The notes: generated by a model from the letters alone, not told the origin. 64,000 nucleotides of DNA from Bradyrhizobium sp. CCBAU 51765 (GCF_015291725.1 NZ_CP030038.1:8352217-8416216); one strand, 5' to 3'; positions 53,331-62,235 are shown, counted from the first letter of the stretch. Made by a program: numbers and translations.

Positions 53331-53351
53331 ACGCGAGCGGAAAGGCGTCAA
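53324..53351 (-). promoter_or_regulatory. Promoter of the arsR operon
   Basis: Minus strand: -35 TTGACG (53351-53346), 16-base spacer, -10 TATACT (53329-53324). The ATG is only seven bases beyond the -10 box. Confidence 0.6.
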
Positions 53352-53408
53352 GCAGGAACCCGTTCGCACGGGTCCGCACGACTGCGTGATCGGGCGAGCG
53401 GAGCGCGA

Positions 53409-53687
53409 TCAGTACGGAGCGACAGTTCGCGCGCGCCGGTGCGGCCGCGATTGCGGGACCTGTTGCTGGCCATAGGCAAAGCGAGGATTGCGGTCGCAGA
53501 ACAGCAGGCGGCCGGAGACGCTGGCCTGGCATTGCTCATAGGTGCTGTAGGCGCATTCGCCGGGATAGTCGTACTCGCCGCCCTGCGCGCACCAGGGATA
53601 GTCGCGCGCGGCGGCGGGGGTGCTGGCGGCGAAACCGACGAGAACCATGGTGGCCAGCGCCGGCAGCGCCAATTGCATCATGCGCAT
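53409..53687 (-). CDS. DUF3551 small secreted protein
   Basis: A 92-residue exported protein with a signal peptide (MRMMQLALPALATMVLVG) and mature part starting RDYPWCAQGGEYDYPGECAYSTYEQC, containing four cysteines spaced for disulfide bonds: the DUF3551 pattern, common and multi-copy in Bradyrhizobium. Ends in a basic HRRARTVAPY tail. The start could also be the second Met two codons later. Function unknown. Confidence 0.85.
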   Translation of the reverse strand: MRMMQLALPALATMVLVGFAASTPAAARDYPWCAQGGEYDYPGECAYSTYEQCQASVSGRLLFCDRNPRFAYGQQQVPQSRPHRRARTVAPY

Positions 53688-53787
53688 GTACCAAAATTCC
53701 TCTCTCTGTGACGCGAGATACGGCCCCACATATCATCAGGTTTCGTTGCAGCCTTTTATTCCAGATCAACTGGCATTGAGCGCGCAA

Positions 53788-53815
53788 GAAAAAAGCCCTG
53801 CCGAGCGGCAGGGCT
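53788..53815 (-). terminator. Rho-independent terminator of the Bug-protein gene
   Basis: Minus strand: AGCCCTGCC, loop GCTC, GGCAGGGCT, then a run of six T. Nine-base perfect stem 24 bases after the stop of 53839-54813. Confidence 0.88.
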
Positions 53816-53838
53816 CCATCTCGATCATCACAAGATCG

Positions 53839-54813
53839 CTACTCGACCTTCAGGCCGGCGAACTCGACGACCTTCTTCCACTTCTCGGTCTCGGCCTTGA
53901 TCTCTTCGCCGAACGCCTCGGGCGTCTGCACCCGCGGCTCGCCGCCGAGCTCGACCAGACGCTTGGCCATGTCGGGCTCCTTCATCAGCGCGTTGACCTC
54001 GGCGTTGAGCTTGGCGACGATCTCCTTCGGCGTGTTCTTCGGCGCACCCATCCCGAACAGCGCGCTGGCCTCGTAGTCCTTGACGGTCTCTGCGATCGCC
54101 TGCACGTCGGGCAGTTGCGGCGAGCGTTGCGCGGTGGTGACGCCGATCGCCCGCAGCGAGCCGGAGCGGATGTGCTGGATAATCGAGGGCATGTTGTCGA
54201 AGATCACCTGCACCTGGCCGCCCAGCATGTCGGTGATCGCGGGCGCAGCGCCGCGATAGGGCACGTGCTGCATCTTGCAGCCGGTCATGGCCATGAACAT
54301 CTCGCCGGACAGATGCACCGAGGTGCCGTTGCCTGACGAGGCCATGTTGACCTTGCCGGGATTGGCTTTCACATATTCGATGAACTCGGCGACGTTCTTG
54401 GCCGGGACGTCCTTGTTGACGGTCATCACGTTCGGCACGCGCTGGAACGAGGCGACCGGCGCGATGTCGCGCACGAAGTTGAACTTCAGGTTGGCGTAGA
54501 GTGAGGCGTTGATGTAGTTGGCCGGGTTGACCAGCTGCAGCGTGTAGCCGTCCGGCTCGGCGTTGATGACCGATTCGGTGGCGATATTGTTCCCGGCGCC
54601 CGGCTTGTTCTCGACCACGAATTGCTGGCCGAGCTTTTCCGAGAGCCGCTGGCCGAGCAGCCGCGCCAGGATGTCGGTGGCCCCGCCCGGCGGATAGCCG
54701 ACCACCCATTTCACCGGACGGGCCGGGTAATCGGCGGCAAGGGCCTTCGACAGCGGGGTGGCTGCAAGCGGACTGGCGGCGAGCAGGCCCAGCGCGGTAC
54801 GGCGAGTGATCAT
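53839..54813 (-). CDS. Bug/TctC family tripartite tricarboxylate binding protein
   Basis: A 324-residue periplasmic solute-binding protein with a twin-arginine-like or Sec signal (MITRRTALGLLAASPLAATP), then YPARPVKWVVGYPPGGATDILAR, the phosphate-loop-like GYPPGG of the Bug family, and VPYRGAAPAITDMLGGQVQ. No TctA/TctB membrane genes are nearby, which is usual for Bug orphans. It binds a carboxylate, unspecified. ATG 54813 gives the signal sequence; the longer frame is not needed. A clear terminator follows. Confidence 0.9.
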   Translation of the reverse strand: MITRRTALGLLAASPLAATPLSKALAADYPARPVKWVVGYPPGGATDILARLLGQRLSEKLGQQFVVENKPGAGNNIATESVINAEPDGYTLQLVNPANYINASLYANLKFNFVRDIAPVASFQRVPNVMTVNKDVPAKNVAEFIEYVKANPGKVNMASSGNGTSVHLSGEMFMAMTGCKMQHVPYRGAAPAITDMLGGQVQVIFDNMPSIIQHIRSGSLRAIGVTTAQRSPQLPDVQAIAETVKDYEASALFGMGAPKNTPKEIVAKLNAEVNALMKEPDMAKRLVELGGEPRVQTPEAFGEEIKAETEKWKKVVEFAGLKVE

Positions 54814-54932
54814 CTCAAGGGTTCTCCCAGTGTTGTTCTTGAAAGTCGGATAGCTTGAAAGTCGCATCGGTTGTAACAAAGCTTGCTACAGGCGGAAAGT
54901 GCGCAGCGCGCATCACGACGAAAGGATGAGAC

Positions 54933-55343
54933 ATGCCGGTCAAGGTTCACGCCCTAGATCATCTCGTGATCAATGTCAGCGATGTCGCGGTGACCGCTGA
55001 GTGGTATCGCAAGATTCTCGGCATGGAAGTCAAGCTGTTCGATCCTGGCGGCGGCAAGCCGCCCCGCACTTTGCTTGAATTCGGTAACCAGAAGATCAAC
55101 GTCCGGCAACGCGATGCAGATAAAGTGGAGTGGTTCACCGCCGGCCACCCGACCGCCGGCAGCGAGGATCTGTGCTTTCTCACCTCCGCCACACCGGACG
55201 AGGTGGTGGCGCATTTGCAGGCACATGGCGTCGCGATCGAAGCAGGCCCTGGCCAGAGGCAAGGGGCGCGCGGCACGCTGCGCTCGGTCTATTGCAGGGA
55301 CCCGGATGGCAGCTTGATCGAGATCTCGTCGTACGAGGATTGA
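54933..55343 (+). CDS. VOC (glyoxalase/bleomycin resistance) family protein
   Basis: A 136-residue protein of one vicinal-oxygen-chelate domain: LDHLVINVSDVAVTAEWYRKILGMEV, then FLTSATPDEVVAHLQAHGV and CRDPDGSLIEISSYE. His9 and Glu at the end (LIEIS) are the usual metal ligands; it would need to dimerise. Reaction unknown. It is divergent from the Bug gene. Confidence 0.87.
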   Translation: MPVKVHALDHLVINVSDVAVTAEWYRKILGMEVKLFDPGGGKPPRTLLEFGNQKINVRQRDADKVEWFTAGHPTAGSEDLCFLTSATPDEVVAHLQAHGVAIEAGPGQRQGARGTLRSVYCRDPDGSLIEISSYED

Positions 55344-55367
55344 GGCGCGCTCTCGCGGCCATTCGGT

Positions 55368-55448
55368 CGTCATGCCCGGGCTTGTCCCGGGCATCCACGT
55401 TCTTCGTGCAGCAAGGCGTGGATGGCCGGGTCAAGCCCGGCCATGACG
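55368..55448. repeat. Intergenic inverted repeat (CATGCCCGGGCTTGTCCCGG family), copy 1
   Basis: Hairpin ATGCCCGGGCTTGTCCCGGGCAT, then CCACGTTCTTCGTGC and GGCCGGGTCAAGCCCGGCC. The inverted copy is at 61610-61694. Confidence 0.8.
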
Positions 55449-55573
55449 GAGGAGGAAGGGTTACGCATCACAAAGCTTGCACCCCCGATTTGCTTCACGC
55501 GTCGTCCGGTGGCAGGAAGACGCAATCATCAAAAAGCAGCCGCCAGCAAGATGCAGGCTGCACGGGAGGACAC

Positions 55574-57154
55574 ATGGCTATCCAGAAAACCGCCGCCGGA
55601 ATCGTGAGCCCCTTCGACGGGCTCGACGTGCCCTGGCTCTTGAGGATGCGCGCCGAGGCGCGCAGCTCCCATCCGTTCCTGATCTGGGCGCCGTTCGACG
55701 CGCCGGCGCGGCACTGGAGCTATGACGAATTTCACGAGCGCGTCGGTGCGCTCGCAGCGGGGCTGGCCAAGCGTGGCGTCAAGCCCGGCGAATATGTGCT
55801 CATTCACCTGGACAATTGCATCGAGGCGATGCTGGCCTGGTTTGCCTGTGTCGAGCTCGGCGCCATCGCGGTCACCACCAACACCCGCTCGGCGCCGGCG
55901 GAGATCGAGTATTTCGCCGATCATTGCGGCGCAGTGGCCGCGATCACGCAGCCGGCCTATGCGGAAGTCGTCGCGCAGAACTGCCGCAACATTCGCTGGA
56001 TGGCCGTGACCTCGCATGACGCCGGCACGGCGCCTGCGCAGGCCGTCTCGCGCGGCGACCGTTTCGAGGCGCTGTTCGCCGACAGCGCCGACCGCCCGCA
56101 GCGCGCGACCGATCCGCTGGCGCCTTGCAGCGTGCAGTACACCTCCGGCACCACGTCGCGGCCGAAAGCGGTGCTGTGGACCCATGCCAACGCGCTGTGG
56201 GGCGCCAAGATCAACGCCGCGCACGAGGATCTGCATGCGAGCGACGTGCACCAGACCTATCTGCCGCTGTTCCACACCAATGCGCTGGCCTACTCCATGC
56301 TGGCGACGCTGTGGGTCGGCGGCACCTGCGTGATCCAGCCGCGCTTCTCCGCCAGCCGGTTCTGGAGCGTCGCGCGCGCGCACGGTGCGACCTGGACCTC
56401 GACCATTCCGTTCTGCATGAAGGCCCTGCTCGAGCAGGAGATCCCGAAAGACCACAAGTTCCGCCTGTGGGGCACGGCGATCAACGAGCCGCCGGCCTTC
56501 GCCGCGTTCGGGGTCAAGGTCATCGGCTGGTGGGGCATGACCGAGACCATCACCCACGGCATCGTCGGCGAGATCGATCAGCCCAACATCCCGATGTCGA
56601 TCGGCCGCGCCGCGCCCGAATACCAGATTCGCATCACCGACGACGACGGCCGGCCGACGGACGTCGGCGGCACCGGCAATCTCGCGATCAAGGGTATCCC
56701 GGGCCTGTCGCTGTTCGCCGAGTACCTTCACAACGAGAAGGCGACGCGCGAGAGCTTTGACGAGCACGGCTTCTTTCTCACCGGCGACCGCGTCGAGCGG
56801 CTTCCGAACGGCTACATCAAGTTCGGCGACCGCGCCAAGGACATGCTGAAGGTCGGCGGCGAGAACGTCGCGGCCTCCGAGATCGAGCAGGTGATTGCGC
56901 TGGTTCCCGGCGTGCGCGAGGCGGCGGTGGTGGCGAAGACGCATCCGATGCTCGACGAGGTGCCGGTCGTCTTCATCATCCCCCAGGGCGGCGTCGCGGG
57001 CGCCACGCCCGATCTGCATGACAGGGTGATGGCCGCCTGCCGCAAGGACCTGGCCGACTTCAAGGTGCCGCGCGAGATCAGGCTCGTCGACGACATGCCG
57101 CGCTCGACGCTGGAGAAGGTGGCGAAGGCGGAGCTGCGGAAGATGGTGGGGTGA
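55574..57154 (+). CDS. Acyl-CoA synthetase / AMP-dependent ligase (CaiC-like)
   Basis: A 526-residue adenylate-forming ligase: P-loop YTSGTTSRPKAV, core motif GWWGMTETITHG, hinge GDRVERLPNGYIKFGDRAKDM, and the C-terminal lysine in TLEKVAKAEL. It resembles crotonobetaine/carnitine CoA ligases but substrate specificity is not readable. ATG 55574 follows GGGAGGA. A repeat lies upstream. Confidence 0.9.
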   Translation: MAIQKTAAGIVSPFDGLDVPWLLRMRAEARSSHPFLIWAPFDAPARHWSYDEFHERVGALAAGLAKRGVKPGEYVLIHLDNCIEAMLAWFACVELGAIAVTTNTRSAPAEIEYFADHCGAVAAITQPAYAEVVAQNCRNIRWMAVTSHDAGTAPAQAVSRGDRFEALFADSADRPQRATDPLAPCSVQYTSGTTSRPKAVLWTHANALWGAKINAAHEDLHASDVHQTYLPLFHTNALAYSMLATLWVGGTCVIQPRFSASRFWSVARAHGATWTSTIPFCMKALLEQEIPKDHKFRLWGTAINEPPAFAAFGVKVIGWWGMTETITHGIVGEIDQPNIPMSIGRAAPEYQIRITDDDGRPTDVGGTGNLAIKGIPGLSLFAEYLHNEKATRESFDEHGFFLTGDRVERLPNGYIKFGDRAKDMLKVGGENVAASEIEQVIALVPGVREAAVVAKTHPMLDEVPVVFIIPQGGVAGATPDLHDRVMAACRKDLADFKVPREIRLVDDMPRSTLEKVAKAELRKMVG

Positions 57155-57158
57155 CTTC

Positions 57159-57181
57159 ACCCTCCCCTGAAGGGGGAGGGT
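57159..57181. terminator. Hairpin between convergent genes
   Basis: ACCCTCCCC, loop, GGGGAGGGT; directly after the ligase stop and 38 bases before the HD-GYP stop. No T tract, so Rho-independent action is uncertain. Confidence 0.5.
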
Positions 57182-57218
57182 AAGCAGGCCGCGCGCCTCT
57201 GCAATTGCAACCTCTCGC

Positions 57219-58313
57219 CTAGAACGATCCCAGCGCCACCGGCCGGAACGCCTGCAGCAGCTGCTGGTCGAGCTTGCCGCCCATGCCTTCCATCATCGTG
57301 AACGCGCGGGAGTGGGTGAAGGGCATGCGGTAGGCGCGCTTCTCCACCAGCGCGGCGTAGATGTCGACGATCGTCGTCAGCCGCACGATGTCGCTGATCT
57401 GGTTCGACGACAGGCCGTTCGGATAGCCGGAGCCGTCGAGGAATTCGTGATGATGCAGCACCACGTCCAGCATCTCCGGCGGGAAGCCGCCTTGTGCGGC
57501 GAGCGTTTCATAGCCCCGACGCGGATGCTGGCGCACCTCTTCCATCTCCTCGTCGGTGAGCTTGCCGGGCTTGTCGAGCAGCGCGGCGGGAACGAAAGCC
57601 TTGCCGACGTCGTGCAGCAGCGCGGCTCGGGTCAGGCGCCGCTGGTCGTCCTCGCGCATGCCGAGATGCTGGGCGAAGGCGACGGCGAAGCCGGTGACGA
57701 ACAGGCAATGGCGATAGCTGCCGACATGGTGGCAGCCGACCGTGGTCAGCCATTCGCGCAGCGAGGAATGCTTGATCGCCTTCAGAATCTTGCTCTCGGC
57801 CGCAATGACGTCGTCGAAAGTCAGGGGCACGCCGAGCGGCATCTTCTCGAACATCCTGACCAGCACCGCGTGCGCCGCCTCGACGCCGCGGTTGAGCGTC
57901 TTGCCGCGATCGGTCGCGTCATAGGCGGCAGTGTCCGGGAAGGCGGCGCGGATGCGCTGCAGGATGGCCTCGGGCTGAAGCGGCCGCGAGATGGTGTCGG
58001 TGGCCCCCAACGCCCAGGCCTGCATGGTGCCGTGATGCAGGGAGTCCGCGAGCACGAACAGCCGCGGCATCGAGCGGTAGGCATCGCCGCGCAGCTTGTT
58101 GCGGACCCGCTGCACGCTCTCGGGCGAGCGCAGGTTGATGTCGACCACGAGGCCGGAGAGATCGCGCGCGGGTTGGGCGGGGATGGCCTCTGTCGTCACT
58201 GTCGAGACGTCGCCGACCGCTTTCAGAATGCTGGCGAGCTCGCTGCTCTCGTCGCTGCGATCGGAGGCGAGCAGAAGCCGACGTTTGGCGGCGGGTTTGG
58301 CTGCGGCGTTCAT
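57219..58313 (-). CDS. HD-GYP phosphodiesterase with degenerate receiver-like domain
   Basis: A 364-residue cyclic di-GMP phosphodiesterase candidate. The N-terminal receiver fold (about 10-125) lacks the acidic pair at strand 1 (SDRS), keeps an Asp in LVVDINLRSP, and has Arg in place of the signalling Lys (SRPL). The HD-GYP domain is complete: LLHDVGKAFVP, HHHEFLDGSGYPNGL, VDIYAALVEKRAYR. Likely an output enzyme that is not phosphorylated in the usual way. ATG 58313 is in good family context. The 25-base repeat copy lies upstream. Confidence 0.87.
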   Translation of the reverse strand: MNAAAKPAAKRRLLLASDRSDESSELASILKAVGDVSTVTTEAIPAQPARDLSGLVVDINLRSPESVQRVRNKLRGDAYRSMPRLFVLADSLHHGTMQAWALGATDTISRPLQPEAILQRIRAAFPDTAAYDATDRGKTLNRGVEAAHAVLVRMFEKMPLGVPLTFDDVIAAESKILKAIKHSSLREWLTTVGCHHVGSYRHCLFVTGFAVAFAQHLGMREDDQRRLTRAALLHDVGKAFVPAALLDKPGKLTDEEMEEVRQHPRRGYETLAAQGGFPPEMLDVVLHHHEFLDGSGYPNGLSSNQISDIVRLTTIVDIYAALVEKRAYRMPFTHSRAFTMMEGMGGKLDQQLLQAFRPVALGSF

Positions 58314-58458
58314 GACTTCCCCAGGGCACGGGACGGAATTTGGCGTCAGCCTAGGCCGGATCAGGTTCTCTGGCCCTTAAGAGGCGTGCTCAATGGAACC
58401 CTTAGGAATCGCGCGCAATTTTAGGGATTTCGGTTCCAGGGCCGGAACAGCAAGAGTG

Positions 58459-58483
58459 GCGAAAACAACCCCATGCACAGTAG
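58459..58483. repeat. 25-base dispersed repeat, copy 2
   Basis: Identical over 25 bases to 7802-7826 (start GCGAAAACAACCCCATGCAC). Lies in the 309-base gap between the divergent HD-GYP and hydrolase genes; the rest of that gap shows nothing recognisable. Confidence 0.75.
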
Positions 58484-58622
58484 GACGGCCATTGTAAATG
58501 CTGGGCTTTTTCGAGCGCCGGAGGGAGGGCTAGTCGAGACATCGGGCTCATGCGCAAGGGCGTGTCGCGCGAACGAAATCATCCCGGCTAGAATGAACGC
58601 GAAACAAGAGGGGTGGGAAACA

Positions 58623-59408
58623 ATGCCCAAGATCAATCGGGACGGCGTCGGGATCTACTACGAGGTTCACGGCGAGGGGCCGCCCTTGCTGCTGACGCAC
58701 GGCTATTCCTCGACCTCGGCGATGTGGCATGGGCAGGTCGATGCGCTCGCGAAGGATCACAAGCTGATCTTGTGGGACATGCGTGGCCACGGCCAGTCCG
58801 ACTATCCCGATGATCCGAGCGCGTACAGCGAAGCTCTGACTGTCGGCGACATGGCGGCGATCCTCGATGCGGTCGGAGCGAAGCGCGCCATCATCGGCGG
58901 TCTCTCGCTCGGCGGCTACATGTCGCTCGCGTTCTATCGCACCCACCCGGAGCGGGTCCGCGCGCTGTTGATCATCGACACCGGTCCCGGGTTCAAGAAG
59001 GACGACGCGCGCGAGGCCTGGAACGCGCGGGCGCTTGCCACCGCCGACAGGCTCGACCGCGAAGGGCTCGCGATGCTGAAATCGGCGACGCGCGAACGCG
59101 CCACCGCGAGCCACCGCAATGCCGGGGGGCTGGCGCTGGCCGCGCGCGGCATGCTGACCCAGCGCGATGCGCGCGTGATCGAGCTATTGCCCGAGATCAA
59201 GGTGCCCAGCCTGATCGTGGTCGGCGCCGACGACACGCCGTTCCTCGCCGCGTCCGACTACATGGCGGCAAAGATCCCCGGCGCACAAAAGGTCGTGATC
59301 CCCGCGGCCGGACACGCCGTCAACATCGATCAGCCCCAGGCCTTTGTTGACGCGGTCGCGCCTTTCCTGAAGAACTTGCCGGCACAGGTCGATCAAGCAA
59401 GGACGTAG
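58623..59408 (+). CDS. Alpha/beta hydrolase
   Basis: A 261-residue hydrolase: oxyanion region LLLTHGYSSTSAMWHGQV, nucleophile elbow GGLSLGGYMSL, acid in VGADDTPFLA and histidine in AAGHAVNIDQPQAF. Opening INRDGVGIYYEVHGEGPPLL is typical of the epoxide-hydrolase/BPHD group. Substrate unknown. ATG 58623 is preferred; an in-frame ATG at 58593 would add ten residues. Confidence 0.85.
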   Translation: MPKINRDGVGIYYEVHGEGPPLLLTHGYSSTSAMWHGQVDALAKDHKLILWDMRGHGQSDYPDDPSAYSEALTVGDMAAILDAVGAKRAIIGGLSLGGYMSLAFYRTHPERVRALLIIDTGPGFKKDDAREAWNARALATADRLDREGLAMLKSATRERATASHRNAGGLALAARGMLTQRDARVIELLPEIKVPSLIVVGADDTPFLAASDYMAAKIPGAQKVVIPAAGHAVNIDQPQAFVDAVAPFLKNLPAQVDQART

Positions 59409-59411
59409 GCG

Positions 59412-59747
59412 ATGAAGCTGATGATGCTGGCTGCGGGCGCGATGTTGCTGTCGGTATCTGCGCAGGCCGAGCCGTTCGGCGCCATGCCGCCGCGCCAGCC
59501 CTTCGTCGCGACCTTGTCGAACAACACGCCGCTCGCCTTCGGCATGGATGCCGAGCAGACTGCGCGCGCCCTCGGCCAGCCGCTGCGATATGTCCGCGGG
59601 CGTCCCGGCAACGAGATCTATCTCGCGCTGCGCAACATCGGCGGCAGCGGACTGATCCCCTACCGTCACCGCCTGTTCCTGCAATTCCGTCACGGACGGC
59701 TGGCAGGATGGAAGGAGGACTACGGCGAGAACTGGATGTGGGAGTGA
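59412..59747 (+). CDS. Small secreted protein, possible lipoprotein-assembly-like (SmpA) fold
   Basis: A 111-residue protein with a signal peptide (MKLMMLAAGAMLLSVSAQA). The mature part has MDAEQTARALGQPLRYVRGRPGNEIY, which resembles the BamE/SmpA pattern of a short repeat, but without a lipobox cysteine. It begins three bases after the hydrolase stop, so they are co-transcribed. Function unknown. Confidence 0.65.
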   Translation: MKLMMLAAGAMLLSVSAQAEPFGAMPPRQPFVATLSNNTPLAFGMDAEQTARALGQPLRYVRGRPGNEIYLALRNIGGSGLIPYRHRLFLQFRHGRLAGWKEDYGENWMWE

Positions 59748-59756
59748 GGGTGTTGC

Positions 59757-59872
59757 CCCTCATCCTGAGGAGCTTGCGCAGCAAGCATCTCGAAGGATGA
59801 AGGCCCGGCTGCCGCTCCTTTGCCTTTCATCCTTCGAGACGCGCGCAAGGGCGCGCTCCTCAGGATGAGGGG
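59757..59872. repeat. Intergenic inverted repeat (CTCATCCTGAGG family)
   Basis: Perfect 15-base ends CCCCTCATCCTGAGG (59757-59771) and CCTCAGGATGAGGGG (59858-59872), with inner ATCTCGAAGGATGAA and TTCATCCTTCGAGA. A diverged relative is at 26088-26225. Confidence 0.82.
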
Positions 59873-59910
59873 AGAGACTGAGTTCATACTAACCAAGAAG
59901 GACAATTCGC

Positions 59911-60582
59911 GTGGGACAGGACATCAGACTGACCGCCTCCGACAATTTCCAGCTCGGCGCCTATCGCGCTGACCCCTCCGGCACCCCGAAGGGTGCGGTC
60001 GTGGTGATCCAGGAGATCTTCGGGGTCAATCACCACATCCGCTCGGTCTGCGACCGCCTCGCCAAAGAAGGCTATGTCGCGATCGCGCCGTCGATCTTCG
60101 ACCGGACGTCGCCGAGCTTCCAGTCAGGCTATTCGCCCGACGAGATCGCGGAGGCGCGCAAGTTCGTCGCCAATCCGGATTGGGCCGCGATGCTGCGCGA
60201 CACGCAAGCCGCGATCGATGCCGTGAAGAGCGTCGGCCCCGTCGGCATCATCGGCTTCTGTCTCGGCGGCAGCGTCGCCTTCGTCGCGGCGACGCGGCTG
60301 TCGGGGCTGAAGGCCGCGGTGGGCTACTACGGCGGCGCGGTCGTGCGCTTTGCCGACGAGACGCCGAAGGTGCCGACGCAGCTGCATTTCGGCGAGAAGG
60401 ATGCCGGCATCCCGCTGACCGACGTCGAGACCATCAAGTCGAAACGGCCCGACGTCGAGGTCTTCATCTATCCGGGCGCCCAGCACGGCTTCCATTGCGA
60501 CGAGCGCGCCAGCTACGACAAGGCCAGCGCCGACATCGCCTGGCCGCGCAGCATGGCGTTCTTCGCGAAGCATTTGAAGTAG
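59911..60582 (+). CDS. Dienelactone hydrolase family protein
   Basis: A 223-residue alpha/beta hydrolase of the dienelactone hydrolase group with cysteine nucleophile: GFCLGG at Cys117, acid in GEKDAGIP, histidine in YPGAQHGFHCDE; the EIFGVNHHIR segment is typical. Starts at GTG 59911 behind AGAAGGA. Carboxymethylenebutenolidase activity is possible but the paralogues of this family are many. Confidence 0.88.
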   Translation: MGQDIRLTASDNFQLGAYRADPSGTPKGAVVVIQEIFGVNHHIRSVCDRLAKEGYVAIAPSIFDRTSPSFQSGYSPDEIAEARKFVANPDWAAMLRDTQAAIDAVKSVGPVGIIGFCLGGSVAFVAATRLSGLKAAVGYYGGAVVRFADETPKVPTQLHFGEKDAGIPLTDVETIKSKRPDVEVFIYPGAQHGFHCDERASYDKASADIAWPRSMAFFAKHLK

Positions 60583-60597
60583 GGCGCGCGACTCTCC

Positions 60598-60705
60598 GTC
60601 CTTCCGGGATGCGCCGCGAAGCGGTGCAGGCCCGGAATCCATCGGGCGTCAGAGCCGGTCGAGGAATGGATTCCGGGCTCGCGCTACGCGCGCCCCGGAA
60701 TGACG
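60598..60705. repeat. Intergenic inverted-repeat element (CATTCCGGGGCGC family), diverged copy
   Basis: Right end CGCGCCCCGGAATGACG matches the element at 2337-2463; left end CGTCCTTCCGGGATGCGCC is diverged. Inner TGGATTCCGGGCTCGCGCT is shared with the first copy. Confidence 0.75.
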
Positions 60706-60727
60706 AAGGAAGGGTTCGGGCTGAAAC

Positions 60728-61477
60728 CTAGAACCAGCGCTCGCCGACGAACACGGTATCGCCCGGGCTGAGGGGCGTGCCGAGCGGCACCACGGCGCGC
60801 ATGGCGCCGCCGTTCTCGGTGTGCGTGATGGTGACCAAGTCGCGCTTGGCGCGCGGCGAGAAGCCGCCGGCGATGGCGACGGCGCTCTCGACCGTCATGT
60901 TCGGCACGTAAGGATATTGGCCGGGCGCGAGGACCTCGCCGAGAATGAAGAACGGACGATAGGTCTCGATCTCGACTGCCACGGACGGCTCGCGGATGTA
61001 GCCGTTGCGCAGGCGCGCGGCGATCTCGCCGGCCAGACCCGCCGTGGTGCGGCCGCGCGCCGGCACGGCGCCGATCAGCGGCATGGTGATGGAGCCGCCG
61101 GCGTCGATCGCATAGCTGTTGGTGAGGCCTTCCTGGCCGTAAACCACGACGCGAAGCCTGTCGCCGGCGTCGAGATGGTAGGAGGTGCCATTGCGCACCG
61201 TCATCGGCGCGGCGTAGCCGACCGGCATGGGTGCGGGCGTCGCGGCAAAGGAGTTGCTGAGCGCCGCGATGGCGCCGCCGCCGTTGTCGGCCACCACGAC
61301 CGGCTGCGGCGCAGTGTAAGGCTGGCCATAGGCCATGGAGTCGAGATCGGGACGAGCTTGCATCACCGCAACGGGACCGGTCGTCTGCATGCAGCCGCCA
61401 AGGACGAGCGCGGCGGACGCTGCCAAGGACGCCAAGTTCGACCATCGAAACGCGCGTGCAACCGGCACCGGACCCAT
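60728..61477 (-). CDS. Outer-membrane polysaccharide export (OPX/Wza-like) lipoprotein
   Basis: A 249-residue lipoprotein: signal ends in the lipobox LVLGGC (Cys after GG), followed by a Poly_export domain (YHLDAGDRLRVVVYGQEGLTN, then GSITMPLIGAVPARGRT) and one SLBB domain (RPFFILGEVLAPGQYPYVPNMTVESAVAIAGG). The role is the outer-membrane channel of capsule or exopolysaccharide export, but no Wzc, Wzx or glycosyltransferase genes are near, so it may be an orphan subunit. ATG 61477 is chosen for the lipoprotein signal; no clear ribosome-binding site. Confidence 0.88.
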   Translation of the reverse strand: MGPVPVARAFRWSNLASLAASAALVLGGCMQTTGPVAVMQARPDLDSMAYGQPYTAPQPVVVADNGGGAIAALSNSFAATPAPMPVGYAAPMTVRNGTSYHLDAGDRLRVVVYGQEGLTNSYAIDAGGSITMPLIGAVPARGRTTAGLAGEIAARLRNGYIREPSVAVEIETYRPFFILGEVLAPGQYPYVPNMTVESAVAIAGGFSPRAKRDLVTITHTENGGAMRAVVPLGTPLSPGDTVFVGERWF

Positions 61478-61609
61478 CCCTCGAAACGAGACAGCTCCAG
61501 TGATGCACCGCTTATGGTTAATAAAGCGTTGAGTGGGCGATGACGGTGCCACCCTCCCTGGAGCGCTATCGCATCTGAGATGTGGCTACGGGCACAGGCT
61601 GTCTCGCAG

Positions 61610-61694
61610 CGTCATGGCCGGGCTTGTCCCGGCCATCCACGCCTTCCACACAGCACAAAGAACGTGGATGCCCGGGACAAGCCCGGGCATGACG
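61610..61694. repeat. Intergenic inverted repeat (CATGCCCGGGCTTGTCCCGG family), inverted copy
   Basis: CGTCATGGCCGGGCTTGTC at the left and GGACAAGCCCGGGCATGACG at the right; the central CCACGCCTTC / GAACGTGG mirrors 55368-55448 in reverse. Confidence 0.8.
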
Positions 61695-61773
61695 GCCTCT
61701 GCAAAACTGAAACGCCATTCCCCTGCTTCCAGGGAAGGCACGAGGCAGCTCTGTTACGCGGCCCGTGTGCAGT

Positions 61774-62091
61774 TCAATCCCGGGAATAGCCGATCAGCGG
61801 TTTCCGCGGACGGAACAGGATCATCAGCAGGATGCCGAGAATGCCGAGCACGGCGAAGACCGGCTGATCCAGCACGAGGCGGATCACCGAGGTCCAGAGC
61901 CAGGGGGCCTTGGCCTCGACCCAGGTGCGGAACGCCGCCTGGCTGGCCTGATTGATGTCATTCCAGAACTGGCCGAACCGGGTGAACCTGAGGGTCTGGT
62001 CGGCCACCCAGCGGGCGCCGTCATAGACCATGAAGATGAACCCCCCGGCGAGCAGCAACAGCCCAATCAATCGGAAAAAGCCGCGGATCAT
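61774..62091 (-). CDS. Small membrane protein, unknown
   Basis: A 105-residue protein with two membrane segments (about 4-24 and 75-95) and a basic C-terminal end (FRPRKPLIGYSRD). Not recognised, but such a gene is often found just upstream of rpsT in relatives as I recall. AGGTGAGG precedes the ATG at 62091. Divergent from rpsT. Confidence 0.65.
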   Translation of the reverse strand: MIRGFFRLIGLLLLAGGFIFMVYDGARWVADQTLRFTRFGQFWNDINQASQAAFRTWVEAKAPWLWTSVIRLVLDQPVFAVLGILGILLMILFRPRKPLIGYSRD

Positions 62092-62235
62092 GCCTCACCT
62101 ACGATGGTCGTCTGGTCGGATGACCTCTTGGAACGTTGCCAGCCAATAGCCGGGCGACGGCAGAAATTCAACCTCTTCAGGGCGTTACAGCTCCGTCCAG
62201 GCCGTCAAAGGCCGGATCTCCAGCTCCCGAAAGCG

